IMG/VR virus record: IMGVR_UViG_3300027857_000001
Span: 1-64,000 of that record
Length of the DNA: 64,000 nucleotides
Source of the DNA: a virus
Direction: 5' to 3' (one strand)
Shown piece after piece: positions 57,361 through 64,000 of this stretch; within the stretch, counting starts at the first letter, position 1, and every line of letters begins with the position of its first letter. Position numbers and translations under genes: made by a program. A model generated the notes under the pieces. It saw nothing but the letters and a program-made list of their open reading frames with translations. It was not told the origin of the DNA and did no database searches.

Positions 57361-58025
57361 CGCGGACTCCTCCCGGCGCCTGCGACGGCGGCCAGCTCGC
57401 GCGCCACCCTGCCGCTCACGAGGTCGGCAGGACGCCACGTATCAGCGTCGGCGCCAGCAGCCCTGAGGGTCCGCTGCCATGCCTCCTGCGCGGCTGTGAG
57501 CCGTCCCGTGGCGCTCTTGAGCTCGCGGAACATGACTCCGCCGCCCCCGGCGAAAACCCAGTCGGGGAAGCCGCTGGGGCTCCGCCGCGAGTCGTGCGTG
57601 TGGTAGCCGAGGATCAGCCCGAGCGGGGCCAGGTCCTGGAGGATCTGGCGTACGTGCCGCTCAAGCTGAAGCTCGGACATGGAACCGGCCGGGGGCACGC
57701 TCACCGCCGCTTCCCCGCAGCTCAGATGCGCACCCCCAGCCGGAGCAGCATCCCCGTGCTGGCCTCCGGTGACGGCAGGGATGCCACCAGAGGCCAGGCG
57801 CCGGGTCCCCGCGGCCAGAGGGCCTGGCTCCGGTCGCGGGGACTTCTGAGCGCGGCGGGTCGGGGGGGAACCGGACGATTCCGCCGCGCGGTCTGAGGTG
57901 GCCACGCCAGGTCCGCTGGGGGGCGACAGTCCTGGCGTGGCCGTGCCCGGGCCGCGGTCCCGGGCAGCACGGCGAGGGGAAACGGGGGCATCCCCTGCCG
58001 CGCGGTCTGTGGATGATGCGGTCAT
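57357..58025 (-). CDS. VRR-NUC nuclease with disordered N-terminus
   Basis: 222 aa. Residues 1 to about 110 are low-complexity (Pro/Ala/Gly/Arg). The C-terminal domain carries SPSGFPDWVFAGGGGVMFRE and LKSATGRLTAAQEAWQRTL: PD, E-x-K and the Q-x-x-W helix of VRR-NUC nucleases common in phage replication modules. ATG 58025 in an ATGA overlap. Confidence 0.8.
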   Translation of the reverse strand: MTASSTDRAAGDAPVSPRRAARDRGPGTATPGLSPPSGPGVATSDRAAESSGSPPTRRAQKSPRPEPGPLAAGTRRLASGGIPAVTGGQHGDAAPAGGAHLSCGEAAVSVPPAGSMSELQLERHVRQILQDLAPLGLILGYHTHDSRRSPSGFPDWVFAGGGGVMFRELKSATGRLTAAQEAWQRTLRAAGADADTWRPADLVSGRVARELAAVAGAGRSPR

Positions 58026-58414
58026 GTCGCTGACCTCGCCTGCTCGCTGGCCCTGCGGATGGCCATCTCGGCTGTGTCGGCGACGAGCTTCACCGCGCGC
58101 CTGATGTCGTCCGGCGCCCCCGGGTAAAGCCATTGCGGCAGGCTCCTGCCGTCCATGTCGCGGCCGGTGAAGATCAGCACCGGGCGGGTAACCCCGGCGA
58201 CGGGCACCATCGCGGCCTTGACGACGAGCTGGGCGACGAGAACCGTGTCCTCCCCGAACATGTCCGCATGGCTGACCGGCTCAGGGAACTCGATCGTCGG
58301 CATGTTGAAACGCTGGCCTTGTGCATGCAGGGCGTCGAGCACCCGCTTAGCCGGGGCACACAGCAGCAGGTCGCCGTGGTGCTGCTCGCAGTAGCGGCAC
58401 GAGATCATGGTCAC
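58022..58414 (-). CDS. 130-aa protein with Cys-rich start
   Basis: GTG 58414 in a GTGA overlap. ISCRYCEQHHGDLLLCAPAK gives a CxxC-x-HH-x-C site; the rest VLVAQLVVKAAMVPVAGVTR and DDIRRAVKLVADTAEMAIRR. Seen in actinophages as a hypothetical protein. Confidence 0.6.
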   Translation of the reverse strand: MTMISCRYCEQHHGDLLLCAPAKRVLDALHAQGQRFNMPTIEFPEPVSHADMFGEDTVLVAQLVVKAAMVPVAGVTRPVLIFTGRDMDGRSLPQWLYPGAPDDIRRAVKLVADTAEMAIRRASEQARSAT

Positions 58415-58704
58415 GGCGCTCCGCCGGTCCTGCGCGCCAGGGCCGCGTCCCTCATCGCCTGGCCGTGCCTCGTGCAGTCCGGGCAGAAACGGTCAGCGCA
58501 CTGCACCCCCGGCCCGCATACCGATTCCTCGATGGCGCGGGCTATCTCCTCGGCGACAGCGGCACGGAGGGCGGCCGCCCCTGCGTGCTGCGGTTGCGTC
58601 GCCCGGCCTCCGCTCAGCACGCTGCCTTCACCGTCCACGGTCACCTGGGTCCCGTGGGGGAAGGTGAAGGTCACCTCCTGGTCAGCGCCCGTGCCCGTAC
58701 TCAT
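58411..58704 (-). CDS. 97-aa protein with C-terminal Cys pair
   Basis: VTFTFPHGTQVTVDGEGSVL strands, then AVAEEIARAIEESVCGPGVQ helix and DRFCPDCTRHGQAM. Zinc is possible. Overlaps the XRE gene. Confidence 0.55.
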   Translation of the reverse strand: MSTGTGADQEVTFTFPHGTQVTVDGEGSVLSGGRATQPQHAGAAALRAAVAEEIARAIEESVCGPGVQCADRFCPDCTRHGQAMRDAALARRTGGAP

Positions 58705-59096
58705 GTCCGCCCCTCCCGCATCCCGGCGATGTGATCGCGCCGCGCCGCCACAGCCGCCCGGTAGCCCGCTGCGACCTCGAACGGCTGCCCCGGTGCGCAC
58801 GTCTCGCAGGTGACCTCCCAGGCCCGCCGGAGCGTCACGACATGCGGCGGCGAGAGCGGCATCCGCAGCCCTGGCAGGTCATCGGGCTGGACCAGGTCGG
58901 CCAGGTTCAGGTTCACCAGGGCTGCGATGACCGCGAGCCGCGAGATGCTCATGTCCTGGCGGCCGGCCTCAAGGTTGGCGATGGAGGACCGCTTGAGCCC
59001 GACCTGCTGTGCGAGCTGGTCCTGGGTCAGGTCCGCACTCCGGCGTGCAGCCCTGATCCGCTGCCCGATGCGCTGGTGCAGGAGCGTGTCATCCAT
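58701..59096 (-). CDS. XRE-family regulator
   Basis: 131 aa. IRAARRSADLTQDQLAQQVG then RSSIANLEAGRQDMSISRLA is a full HTH_3. The C-terminal part has CETCAPGQPFEVAAGYRAAV, a Cys pair. Second XRE protein of the early region besides that at 45.1 kb. Confidence 0.75.
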   Translation of the reverse strand: MDDTLLHQRIGQRIRAARRSADLTQDQLAQQVGLKRSSIANLEAGRQDMSISRLAVIAALVNLNLADLVQPDDLPGLRMPLSPPHVVTLRRAWEVTCETCAPGQPFEVAAGYRAAVAARRDHIAGMREGRT

Positions 59097-59595
59097 CGCG
59101 CTGCTCCCGCTTCCACCCGGCGCGCAGGACAGCGCGGGCAATCTCCCCTGCGGCGGGCCCGGAAGCGGAATGCCAGTCCGGGGTGCCCTGGATGATCGCC
59201 CTCGTCAGCTCCTCGACCTCAGCCGGGTCCGGATCGGACTCGGCCTCGTCGGCGAGGGCCGCGAGATCAGCAGCGACACGGCGGAGCACGTCAGGCTCAT
59301 AGAGCGTCCCGGTCTGGATGCCGCCGTGAACCCGGGTGGCATCCACACCGGAACCGGGCCGGATCGTGAATGTCACGCCCTCGAACACGAGCGAGGCACG
59401 GGGATGCTCGGGCCGGTCCAGGATGACCGGTGCGGGCAGCCCCGCTGCCTGGTACAAGCAGGCTGCGATCACCGGGAAATCGGCCGGCGCGATGCATACT
59501 CCTGCTCCGGTGTGCCTGAGCAGGACAGAGCCATCTCCTTCGCTCAAGAACGTCAGCTCGTCCCCGTCGGCATCGGTGAACCTGGGACCGCTCAC
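59089..59595 (-). CDS. 168-aa protein, function unknown
   Basis: GTG 59595 in a GTGA overlap. GDELTFLSEGDGSVLLRHTG and VCIAPADFPVIAACLYQAAG, then RASLVFEGVTFTIRPGSGVD: strand-rich N-terminal half. The C-terminal half is acidic helical (EAESDPDPAEVEELTRAIIQ). Confidence 0.55.
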   Translation of the reverse strand: MSGPRFTDADGDELTFLSEGDGSVLLRHTGAGVCIAPADFPVIAACLYQAAGLPAPVILDRPEHPRASLVFEGVTFTIRPGSGVDATRVHGGIQTGTLYEPDVLRRVAADLAALADEAESDPDPAEVEELTRAIIQGTPDWHSASGPAAGEIARAVLRAGWKREQRDG

Positions 59596-59933
59596 GGGAC
59601 ACGCTCCTCGCTGCTGTCCTTGACTGCGTCCTGCCCGGCCTCGCGGTCGTCCAGGACCTCTCTGAGCGGCGTATGGCCGTGCTTCACGATCGCCGCGATG
59701 ACCAGCAGCGTCGCCGCAGCAGCCAGGAACCCGGCCAGCAGGTGGCTGCGCATCCCGCCGGTCATCATGCCTGCGCCGAAAGCCAAGAACGTCCACAGCG
59801 CCCGGGTGCTGGCCCTGTGCGAGCGCGGGAGAGAGCGGTACTCCGGGGAGAGGACCACCGAGCCGACGACGACCAGCGCGGCCGCCGCGATTGCCAGGCA
59901 CGCGCCGTAGATCCCGGGCTGGAGAGCGTTCAT
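59592..59933 (-). CDS. Three-helix membrane protein
   Basis: 113 aa. IYGACLAIAAAALVVVGSVV, LWTFLAFGAGMMTGG and LLAGFLAAAATLLVIAAIV are membrane helices; charged C-terminus (LREVLDDREAGQDAVKDSSE). Confidence 0.6.
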   Translation of the reverse strand: MNALQPGIYGACLAIAAAALVVVGSVVLSPEYRSLPRSHRASTRALWTFLAFGAGMMTGGMRSHLLAGFLAAAATLLVIAAIVKHGHTPLREVLDDREAGQDAVKDSSEERVP

Positions 59934-60199
59934 CGGAGACCGCCCGTGGCGACCTGCGTAGCGGGAGCGTACTCCCTGAGGTAGGCGTCAGCGAGGTCCG
60001 CCGCGTACCTGATGCACGGCGGGTCGTCACACAAGCCGAGCCGGAGGATGCCGTTCTCGGTCCGGGCGCCCGCCGCATCTCTGGCCAGCGTGTCGAGCCA
60101 TCCGGCCAGGACCAGGTGCCACGTGGGCGCGCCGGGATCGCGCAGCAGGCTCGCGGCCCGGGCGACCGGCCCGGCTGGGGCCGGCACGGAGTCAGCCAC
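59930..60199 (-). CDS. 89-aa actinophage protein, function unknown
   Basis: ARAASLLRDPGAPTWHLVLAG then WLDTLARDAAGARTENGILR and LCDDPPCIRYAADLADAYLR. Repeats a pattern seen in streptomycete phage small proteins. Confidence 0.55.
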   Translation of the reverse strand: MADSVPAPAGPVARAASLLRDPGAPTWHLVLAGWLDTLARDAAGARTENGILRLGLCDDPPCIRYAADLADAYLREYAPATQVATGGLR

Positions 60200-60392
60200 C
60201 GGAAACCCCTGTCAGGTAGTGAGCGGCGGCGACCAGGAAGGCGATCATCGCCACGTCGATGAGGAGCCCAGTCGCCACGCCCGCCTTAGCTGGGGCATTG
60301 TCCGGCCACGCGGCACGGCAGCGGAGGATCGCGCCCGCCCCGTACCAGAGCGCAGCGAGGTAGACGATGATGCCGAGGGTGTGGGGGCTCAT
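60192..60392 (-). CDS. 66-aa two-helix membrane protein
   Basis: ATG 60392 in an ATGA overlap with the Gp37/Gp68 gene. LGIIVYLAALWYGAGAIL and GLLIDVAMIAFLVAAAHYL are membrane helices. Confidence 0.6.
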   Translation of the reverse strand: MSPHTLGIIVYLAALWYGAGAILRCRAAWPDNAPAKAGVATGLLIDVAMIAFLVAAAHYLTGVSGG

Positions 60393-61171
60393 GACGGCAG
60401 CTCCGCAGGGGTGGCAGGGAACTCCCTGATTCGCAGGTCTTCGGGCCAGCGATGCCAGTCGCCGCCCTTCGGCCCGGCGCCGAGCTGGCGGCCGAGGACC
60501 GATCCGAGTTGCTTGCAGAAGAACGGGATCTCCCACTCGGCGCACACAGCGTGCAGCTCCCGGAGCCATCTGAGTTCGCAGCGGCGAGCCCCCCGTCCCG
60601 ACTCGCCTCCGGCGACTACCCAGCTGATGCCCGACAGGTCGACGTCGCCGAGCGGGCCGATCAGCGGTTCGCAGGAGAGCCAGCGCACCTCGGCAGGAAC
60701 GGTCTGGAGCTGGTGGACGCGGCCGAGTTCGGATCCGTCCTCGACCGATACGCCCATCCACAGGTTCGGCGGCCAGTCCAGTTTCTCAGCGATCCTCGGC
60801 AGCCGGGATGCTCGCTTCGTGAGCACCTGATAGGTGTGCTGCGGAGTCTCCCAGATCACCGCGAACACCTGCTGCACGAAGTCAAGCGGGACCCTCGCGT
60901 GGAACAGGTCGCTCATTGAGTTCACGAACACCAGCCGACGGCCGGACCACGTGAACGGTGTACCGAGCGTGTCCGGGTGAAGGGTCAAGCCGAAACCCGG
61001 ACCCGACGTGCGCGGATCACCGTCTTTCTGGTACTTCGGCGACCCCATGGCCTTCAGACGGCGGGCTAGTTCCAGCGCGTAGCAGTTATCGCAGCCTGCC
61101 GAAATCCGGTCGCAGCCAGTCGTCGGGTTCCATGTGACCTGCGTCCACTCGATCTTGCTGCCGTCGCTCAT
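60389..61171 (-). CDS. Gp37/Gp68-family phage protein (DUF5131)
   Basis: 260 aa. IEWTQVTWNPTTGCDRISAG then CDNCYALELARRLKAMG is the family start with a three-Cys cluster like that of radical-SAM relatives; GRRLVFVNSMSDLFH, VFAVIWETPQHTYQVLTKRA and WLSCEPLIGPLGDVDL follow as in mycobacteriophage Gp37/Gp68. Function of the family is not settled. Confidence 0.85.
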   Translation of the reverse strand: MSDGSKIEWTQVTWNPTTGCDRISAGCDNCYALELARRLKAMGSPKYQKDGDPRTSGPGFGLTLHPDTLGTPFTWSGRRLVFVNSMSDLFHARVPLDFVQQVFAVIWETPQHTYQVLTKRASRLPRIAEKLDWPPNLWMGVSVEDGSELGRVHQLQTVPAEVRWLSCEPLIGPLGDVDLSGISWVVAGGESGRGARRCELRWLRELHAVCAEWEIPFFCKQLGSVLGRQLGAGPKGGDWHRWPEDLRIREFPATPAELPS

Positions 61172-61392
61172 GCCGCACGACCGATCGGCGTTACGGCCTG
61201 CTCGCTGCCGCCCTGATCCGCAGCCGCGTCAGGTGCGCTGGCACCCGCCGTATTCTTTGCCCGGCCGGTACGCCGCGGGGCCGCCGGCGACGAGAGCTTC
61301 ACGCGCCCGAAGAACAGCAGCGACCAGGCAGCGGCGATGATGGCCAGGTCCACGATGCCGCGCACCAGGATGTCCAGCTCAGGGGGGCTCAC
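61168..61392 (-). CDS. 74-aa single-helix membrane protein
   Basis: GTG 61392 in a GTGA overlap. VDLAIIAAAWSLLFFGRVKL near the N-terminus is the helix; the end is disordered (NTAGASAPDAAADQGGSEQ). Confidence 0.55.
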   Translation of the reverse strand: MSPPELDILVRGIVDLAIIAAAWSLLFFGRVKLSSPAAPRRTGRAKNTAGASAPDAAADQGGSEQAVTPIGRAA

Positions 61393-61547
61393 CGCCGGCC
61401 CCCGTTTGCGAGCGCAAGTGCCGCATCTTCGTGCCGCCGCCACGCGCGGTAGTCCCGCTCGTCGCGGTAACGCCGCAGGCGGAACAGGGCAAAGGCGGCG
61501 GTGACCAGGAGGGCCGGGACGCCGGCCGTGATAAGGGTCGGGGTCAC
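61389..61547 (-). CDS. 52-aa single-helix membrane protein
   Basis: GTG 61547; overlaps both neighbours by four bases. LITAGVPALLVTAAFALFRL is the helix, then RRYRDERDYRAWRRHEDAAL is strongly charged. Real by overlap pattern. Confidence 0.55.
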   Translation of the reverse strand: MTPTLITAGVPALLVTAAFALFRLRRYRDERDYRAWRRHEDAALALANGGRR

Positions 61548-61696
61548 CGCTCGCCACCGCCTTCAAGCCGGGCGTAGGCTCTGACCGCAGCGACGAGGCG
61601 CGCCACGGTAACGACGGCCAGGATGATCACGCAGGCCGCCACGACGAGCCCGAGGAGCGCGAGGCCCCAGACCCACACCGGGTAGTCGGGGATCAT
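61544..61696 (-). CDS. 50-aa single-helix membrane protein
   Basis: ATG 61696 with GAGGG five bases upstream. WVWGLALLGLVVAACVIILA is the helix; basic end (RAYARLEGGGER). Confidence 0.55.
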   Translation of the reverse strand: MIPDYPVWVWGLALLGLVVAACVIILAVVTVARLVAAVRAYARLEGGGER

Positions 61697-61739
61697 GTCG
61701 CCCTCACGATCCTCGGCCCTGCCTCGTTCAGGCACGCGG

Positions 61740-62288
61740 TCATCCCGTACCACCCGTGACGGCGTCGAAAATATCTCTCACGAGCCTCGCGTCAGCGAGC
61801 GCGGTATGGGCCTCGTAGGCGGCCGGGTCGATGCCCATCACGCTTGCGGCATCAGCGAGCTTGAGCGGGAACGGCAGACGGCGTCCTTGCGCAGCGGCCC
61901 AGCCGCGCACGAGACTCCCGGCGTCCTGAAGGTGGTAGTCCCACGCCGGGCACTGCCCGTTCGCCCGCAGGAACATGTCCAGAAAACTTGTGTCGAACGC
62001 CGGGTTCGCGGCGGCGATCATCGCGCCGGCTGTCAGCGACGCGACGGTCCCGGCAACGCAGGCCGGTTCCGCCCACTCCAGCGGGGAAAGCTCGGCGAGG
62101 CGCTGATAGTACCGGTTGACCCTCAGCGCGCCAGGATCGGCGGCGGCGACGTCCGGCTCGATCAGCCAGGTGAACTCCGAATCCTCGCGACCCGTGCTGT
62201 CGTCCCGGATGATGACGGCGATCTCCCACAGGTCGTGGCGAGCCGGATCGGTCCCGGTGGTTTCACAGTCGGTGAAGGCGAGTCTCAC
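61740..62288 (-). CDS. DnaQ-like 3'-5' exonuclease
   Basis: 182 aa from GTG 62288. LAFTDCETTGTDPARHDLWE (DxE), MIAAANPAFDTSFLDMFL (second Asp) and YEAHTALADARLVRDI (H-x5-D) are the Exo I, II and III motifs of DEDDh exonucleases. Single domain, so likely a proofreading-type or RNA/DNA-trimming enzyme of phage replication. Confidence 0.85.
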   Translation of the reverse strand: MRLAFTDCETTGTDPARHDLWEIAVIIRDDSTGREDSEFTWLIEPDVAAADPGALRVNRYYQRLAELSPLEWAEPACVAGTVASLTAGAMIAAANPAFDTSFLDMFLRANGQCPAWDYHLQDAGSLVRGWAAAQGRRLPFPLKLADAASVMGIDPAAYEAHTALADARLVRDIFDAVTGGTG

Positions 62289-62761
62289 GCCGGGGCCTCC
62301 TTGCGGAAACGGCCACTGATCTCGTCGCGGGACCGGCCGTCGCCCGGGTCGGCACCGACGCGGCTGGAGGGGATCGCGGCAGCGCCGCCGGTCCTGCGCG
62401 AGGCCAGGAACGCCCGCACCTCGCCGGCACGGAACTCCCACCGGCCGGACGCCGTCCTGGACGCGGCGAGCTTCCCGTCGCTCGCCCACCGCTGAGCAGT
62501 CGACACATCAACCCCCGCGAAGCGCGCCACCTGACGGCTCGTGAGCGTAACGTCACCGTCCGGGCAGACGGCGGCGGCACGCGGGACGGCCGTCCCGCCG
62601 AGGAGCGCGTTCACCTCACCGGCCCGGTACCGCCGGTGTCCTCCGGGGGTGCGGAAGCTGGCGATCTTGCCCCTGTCCGCCCACCGCGTCACGGTCTTCG
62701 GATCGACCCGGAACAGGCGGGCGACCTCGCCGGGCGTGTAGGCCTCATCGCTATCGTTCAT
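62285..62761 (-). CDS. Tandem BldC/MerR-like double-HTH protein
   Basis: 158 aa. Two HTH units: YTPGEVARLFRVDPKTVTRW with PGGHRRYRAGEVNALL, then LTSRQVARFAGVDVSTAQRW with ASGRWEFRAGEVRAFL. Each resembles BldC, the small MerR-type regulator of streptomycetes; here two are in one chain. Probably dimer-like binding by one protein. Confidence 0.8.
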   Translation of the reverse strand: MNDSDEAYTPGEVARLFRVDPKTVTRWADRGKIASFRTPGGHRRYRAGEVNALLGGTAVPRAAAVCPDGDVTLTSRQVARFAGVDVSTAQRWASDGKLAASRTASGRWEFRAGEVRAFLASRRTGGAAAIPSSRVGADPGDGRSRDEISGRFRKEAPA

Positions 62762-62946
62762 GCAGCGCCTCCGGGTCTTCCCCTCCAGCGCCGAATCAGC
62801 GCGCAGTGGATGATGCAGTACCTGTCGGGCCGGATCAGCGTCCAGAACCTCAGCGACGGCGGGCACCGGTAGTCAGGCGGCTCCCACCCGCAAGTGCAGG
62901 CGTGAGTCGAGGTCTCCCGGATGCCGCAGGCAGTGACCAGCGTCAT
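62758..62946 (-). CDS. 62-aa Cys-rich protein
   Basis: VTACGIRETSTHACTCGWEP then YRCPPSLRFW and YCIIHCALIRRW. Six Cys and two His; zinc likely. ATG overlap with the double-HTH gene. Confidence 0.55.
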   Translation of the reverse strand: MTLVTACGIRETSTHACTCGWEPPDYRCPPSLRFWTLIRPDRYCIIHCALIRRWRGRPGGAA

Positions 62947-63158
62947 GGCTGCCTCCCGTCCAGCGGGCCGAACACGATCTCATCGCCGAAGTTCGTGTAC
63001 CAGCGCGGGCGGAGCCGGCGCTGCGGCCGGCGGCCAGCGGACGAGACCGGCCGGGTGTCAGGCTCGCCGTGATGTTCCCTTGCTGCGGATTCCCAGAGCA
63101 GGTCCGGCGGCGTGGCGTCGGGACGCGGGAGGCGAACGGGGCGCCTGATCAGGCTCAT
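62943..63158 (-). CDS. 71-aa basic protein, function unknown
   Basis: LIRRPVRLPRPDATPPDLLW then RRPQRRLRPRWYTNFGDEIV. Arg/Pro-rich. ATGA overlaps on both sides. Confidence 0.5.
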   Translation of the reverse strand: MSLIRRPVRLPRPDATPPDLLWESAAREHHGEPDTRPVSSAGRRPQRRLRPRWYTNFGDEIVFGPLDGRQP

Positions 63159-63385
63159 CGCCGGTCATCCTCGCCGGAGTCCCTGACCGTCGCGCACTCA
63201 TGGCCCCACGCCCACTGCACCAGGTCGCCGAGCAAGGCCGTCATGTCAGCGCCGCCGTCGCGGCGGAAGGTGAACGGGCCGCTGGCCTCCCCGCATGCAC
63301 AGGTGACCTTCACGGGCTGGGTGAACTCCTGGGACTCGTCGTCGAGCCCTGCGACGCGGAAGCCGGCCAGGGCGCTGAACCTCAC
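63155..63385 (-). CDS. 76-aa protein, function unknown
   Basis: LAGFRVAGLDDESQEFTQPV then KVTCACGEASGPFTFRRDGG and LGDLVQWAWGHEC. One CxC near residue 30; strands then helix. Confidence 0.5.
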   Translation of the reverse strand: MRFSALAGFRVAGLDDESQEFTQPVKVTCACGEASGPFTFRRDGGADMTALLGDLVQWAWGHECATVRDSGEDDRR

Positions 63386-63888
63386 GGCGCGCCTGCCTTC
63401 AGCGCCTGGATCGTCGCGGCTGCTGCTTCTGGATGCCGAGGAGGCTCCGTCGTGTAGCCGCCGTACCTGTCAAGCCGCAACGTCGCGCTGACGATGAGCA
63501 CGGAGACCTCTGCCGGTTTGTCGCTGCCGCGGACGAGCCAGCCGGCGTCGCGGGCATCCGCTGGATGGGCATGCACCCATCCGTGACACCCGGTAGTCCC
63601 GGTCCCGCAGAGTGTAAGGAGGTTCTGGAGCTCGTTCCGGCCGCTCTGGCTGCGCCGCTTGCGGTGATGGATGCTGTACGCCCTGTCCGTGATGTCGGCG
63701 CCGCAGCGGACGCACGCGTAACCGTCACGTTCCAGCACGGTCAGGCGCATCTTCGCGTCGGGCCCGGGGTCACGGCTGCGGCGGAGCGGGATTACCGGGA
63801 TGCCTGCATCTGGCGGAGCGGACTTCCGCCACGGTGAGCGCTTCAGCCCCGCACTGCGGTTCAGGGTGCTGTTCCAGATCCGGGCCAT
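63382..63888 (-). CDS. HNH endonuclease-like protein
   Basis: 168 aa. YACVRCGADI (CxxC), AYSIHHRKRRSQSGRNELQN (H-H and N) and LLTLCGTGTTGCHGWVH (C, CH) form a zinc-supported HNH of phage type. A basic N-terminus (LKRSPWRKSAPP) and a C-terminal extension. ATG 63888 shares a base with the next stop. Confidence 0.78.
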   Translation of the reverse strand: MARIWNSTLNRSAGLKRSPWRKSAPPDAGIPVIPLRRSRDPGPDAKMRLTVLERDGYACVRCGADITDRAYSIHHRKRRSQSGRNELQNLLTLCGTGTTGCHGWVHAHPADARDAGWLVRGSDKPAEVSVLIVSATLRLDRYGGYTTEPPRHPEAAAATIQALKAGAP

Positions 63889-64000
63889 CAGGTCGCCACC
63901 CCTAGCTCGATAGCAACCTCGTGCATGCACCAGATGACCCGTGACCCGGACGGGCACGTCCAGGCGTGCCAGGACGTGCAGTAGTGCCCGTCGTATGAAG
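63888..64000 (-). CDS. C-terminal part of a small zinc-type protein (runs off right edge)
   Basis: The frame is open to the window edge and stops in TGATG with the HNH gene. SYDGHYCTSWHAWTCPSGSR then VIWCMHEVAIELGVAT: Cys/His/Trp-rich. N-terminus not in view. Confidence 0.6.
   Translation of the reverse strand, partial: SYDGHYCTSWHAWTCPSGSRVIWCMHEVAIELGVAT

Overview
This is GC-rich actinobacterial DNA. It shows GTG/TTG starts, ATGA/GTGA start-stop overlaps, several leaderless promoters, XRE-DUF5753/DUF397 pairs and BldC-like regulators. Most of it is a temperate actinophage genome or a phage-derived integrative element, with later insertions. The host genus cannot be told from the sequence.

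Layout. (1) 1-9831, + strand: the late module, with the end of a tape measure protein, a 1287-aa tail protein with a LamG-like fold, small membrane proteins, a GH25 lysozyme and a papain-like protein, ended by a terminator. (2) 9928-14873, - strand: an operon of four glycosyltransferase-type proteins and a methyltransferase, one protein being a GT4-FkbM fusion. (3) 14.9-28.4 kb: accessory cargo with a mirror-image layout. Two inverted copies of a three-gene module (HATPase / XRE-DUF5753 / DUF397) sit at 17.3-18.8 and 25.9-27.5 kb. Between them lie a nucleotidyltransferase gene pair, two inverted DDE insertion sequences around a TnpB element, and an odd tRNA with a GCU anticodon. (4) 28.5-30.3 kb: a patch of gene fragments, including a frameshifted Cas1 piece and the N-terminal part of what looks like a Cas12m-type (type V) effector. 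(5) 30.4-34.2 kb: a secreted protein, two excisionase-like proteins, an XRE regulator and a tyrosine integrase that carries an internal LacI-type DNA-binding domain. An attP-like site overlaps the integrase end; its core is the 3' half of a tRNA-Pro(CGG) gene. (6) 34,485-35,618: a 16-repeat CRISPR array with no intact cas genes. (7) 36.0-64.0 kb, - strand: a dense early-type region of about 55 small, mostly overlapping genes. It includes ASCH, STAS, Dam, N4/N6 methylase, VRR-NUC, PD-(D/E)XK, DnaQ-like, Gp37/Gp68, HNH and BldC-like proteins. It is interrupted by two divergent regulators with operator arrays (42.7 and 56.4 kb) and by a second IS200/IS605-type element (50.56-51.96 kb).

How it fits together. 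Late genes, lysis, integration and early genes follow the usual order of a temperate siphovirus. An att core with repeats on both sides reads as attP, so the source may be an unintegrated phage or plasmid-like form, or an element integrated elsewhere. The most unusual content is the orphan CRISPR array near decayed type V and cas1 remnants, the LacI-bearing integrase, the mirror-image regulator modules, and the class I tRNA with a GCU anticodon and a swapped 19-56 tertiary pair.
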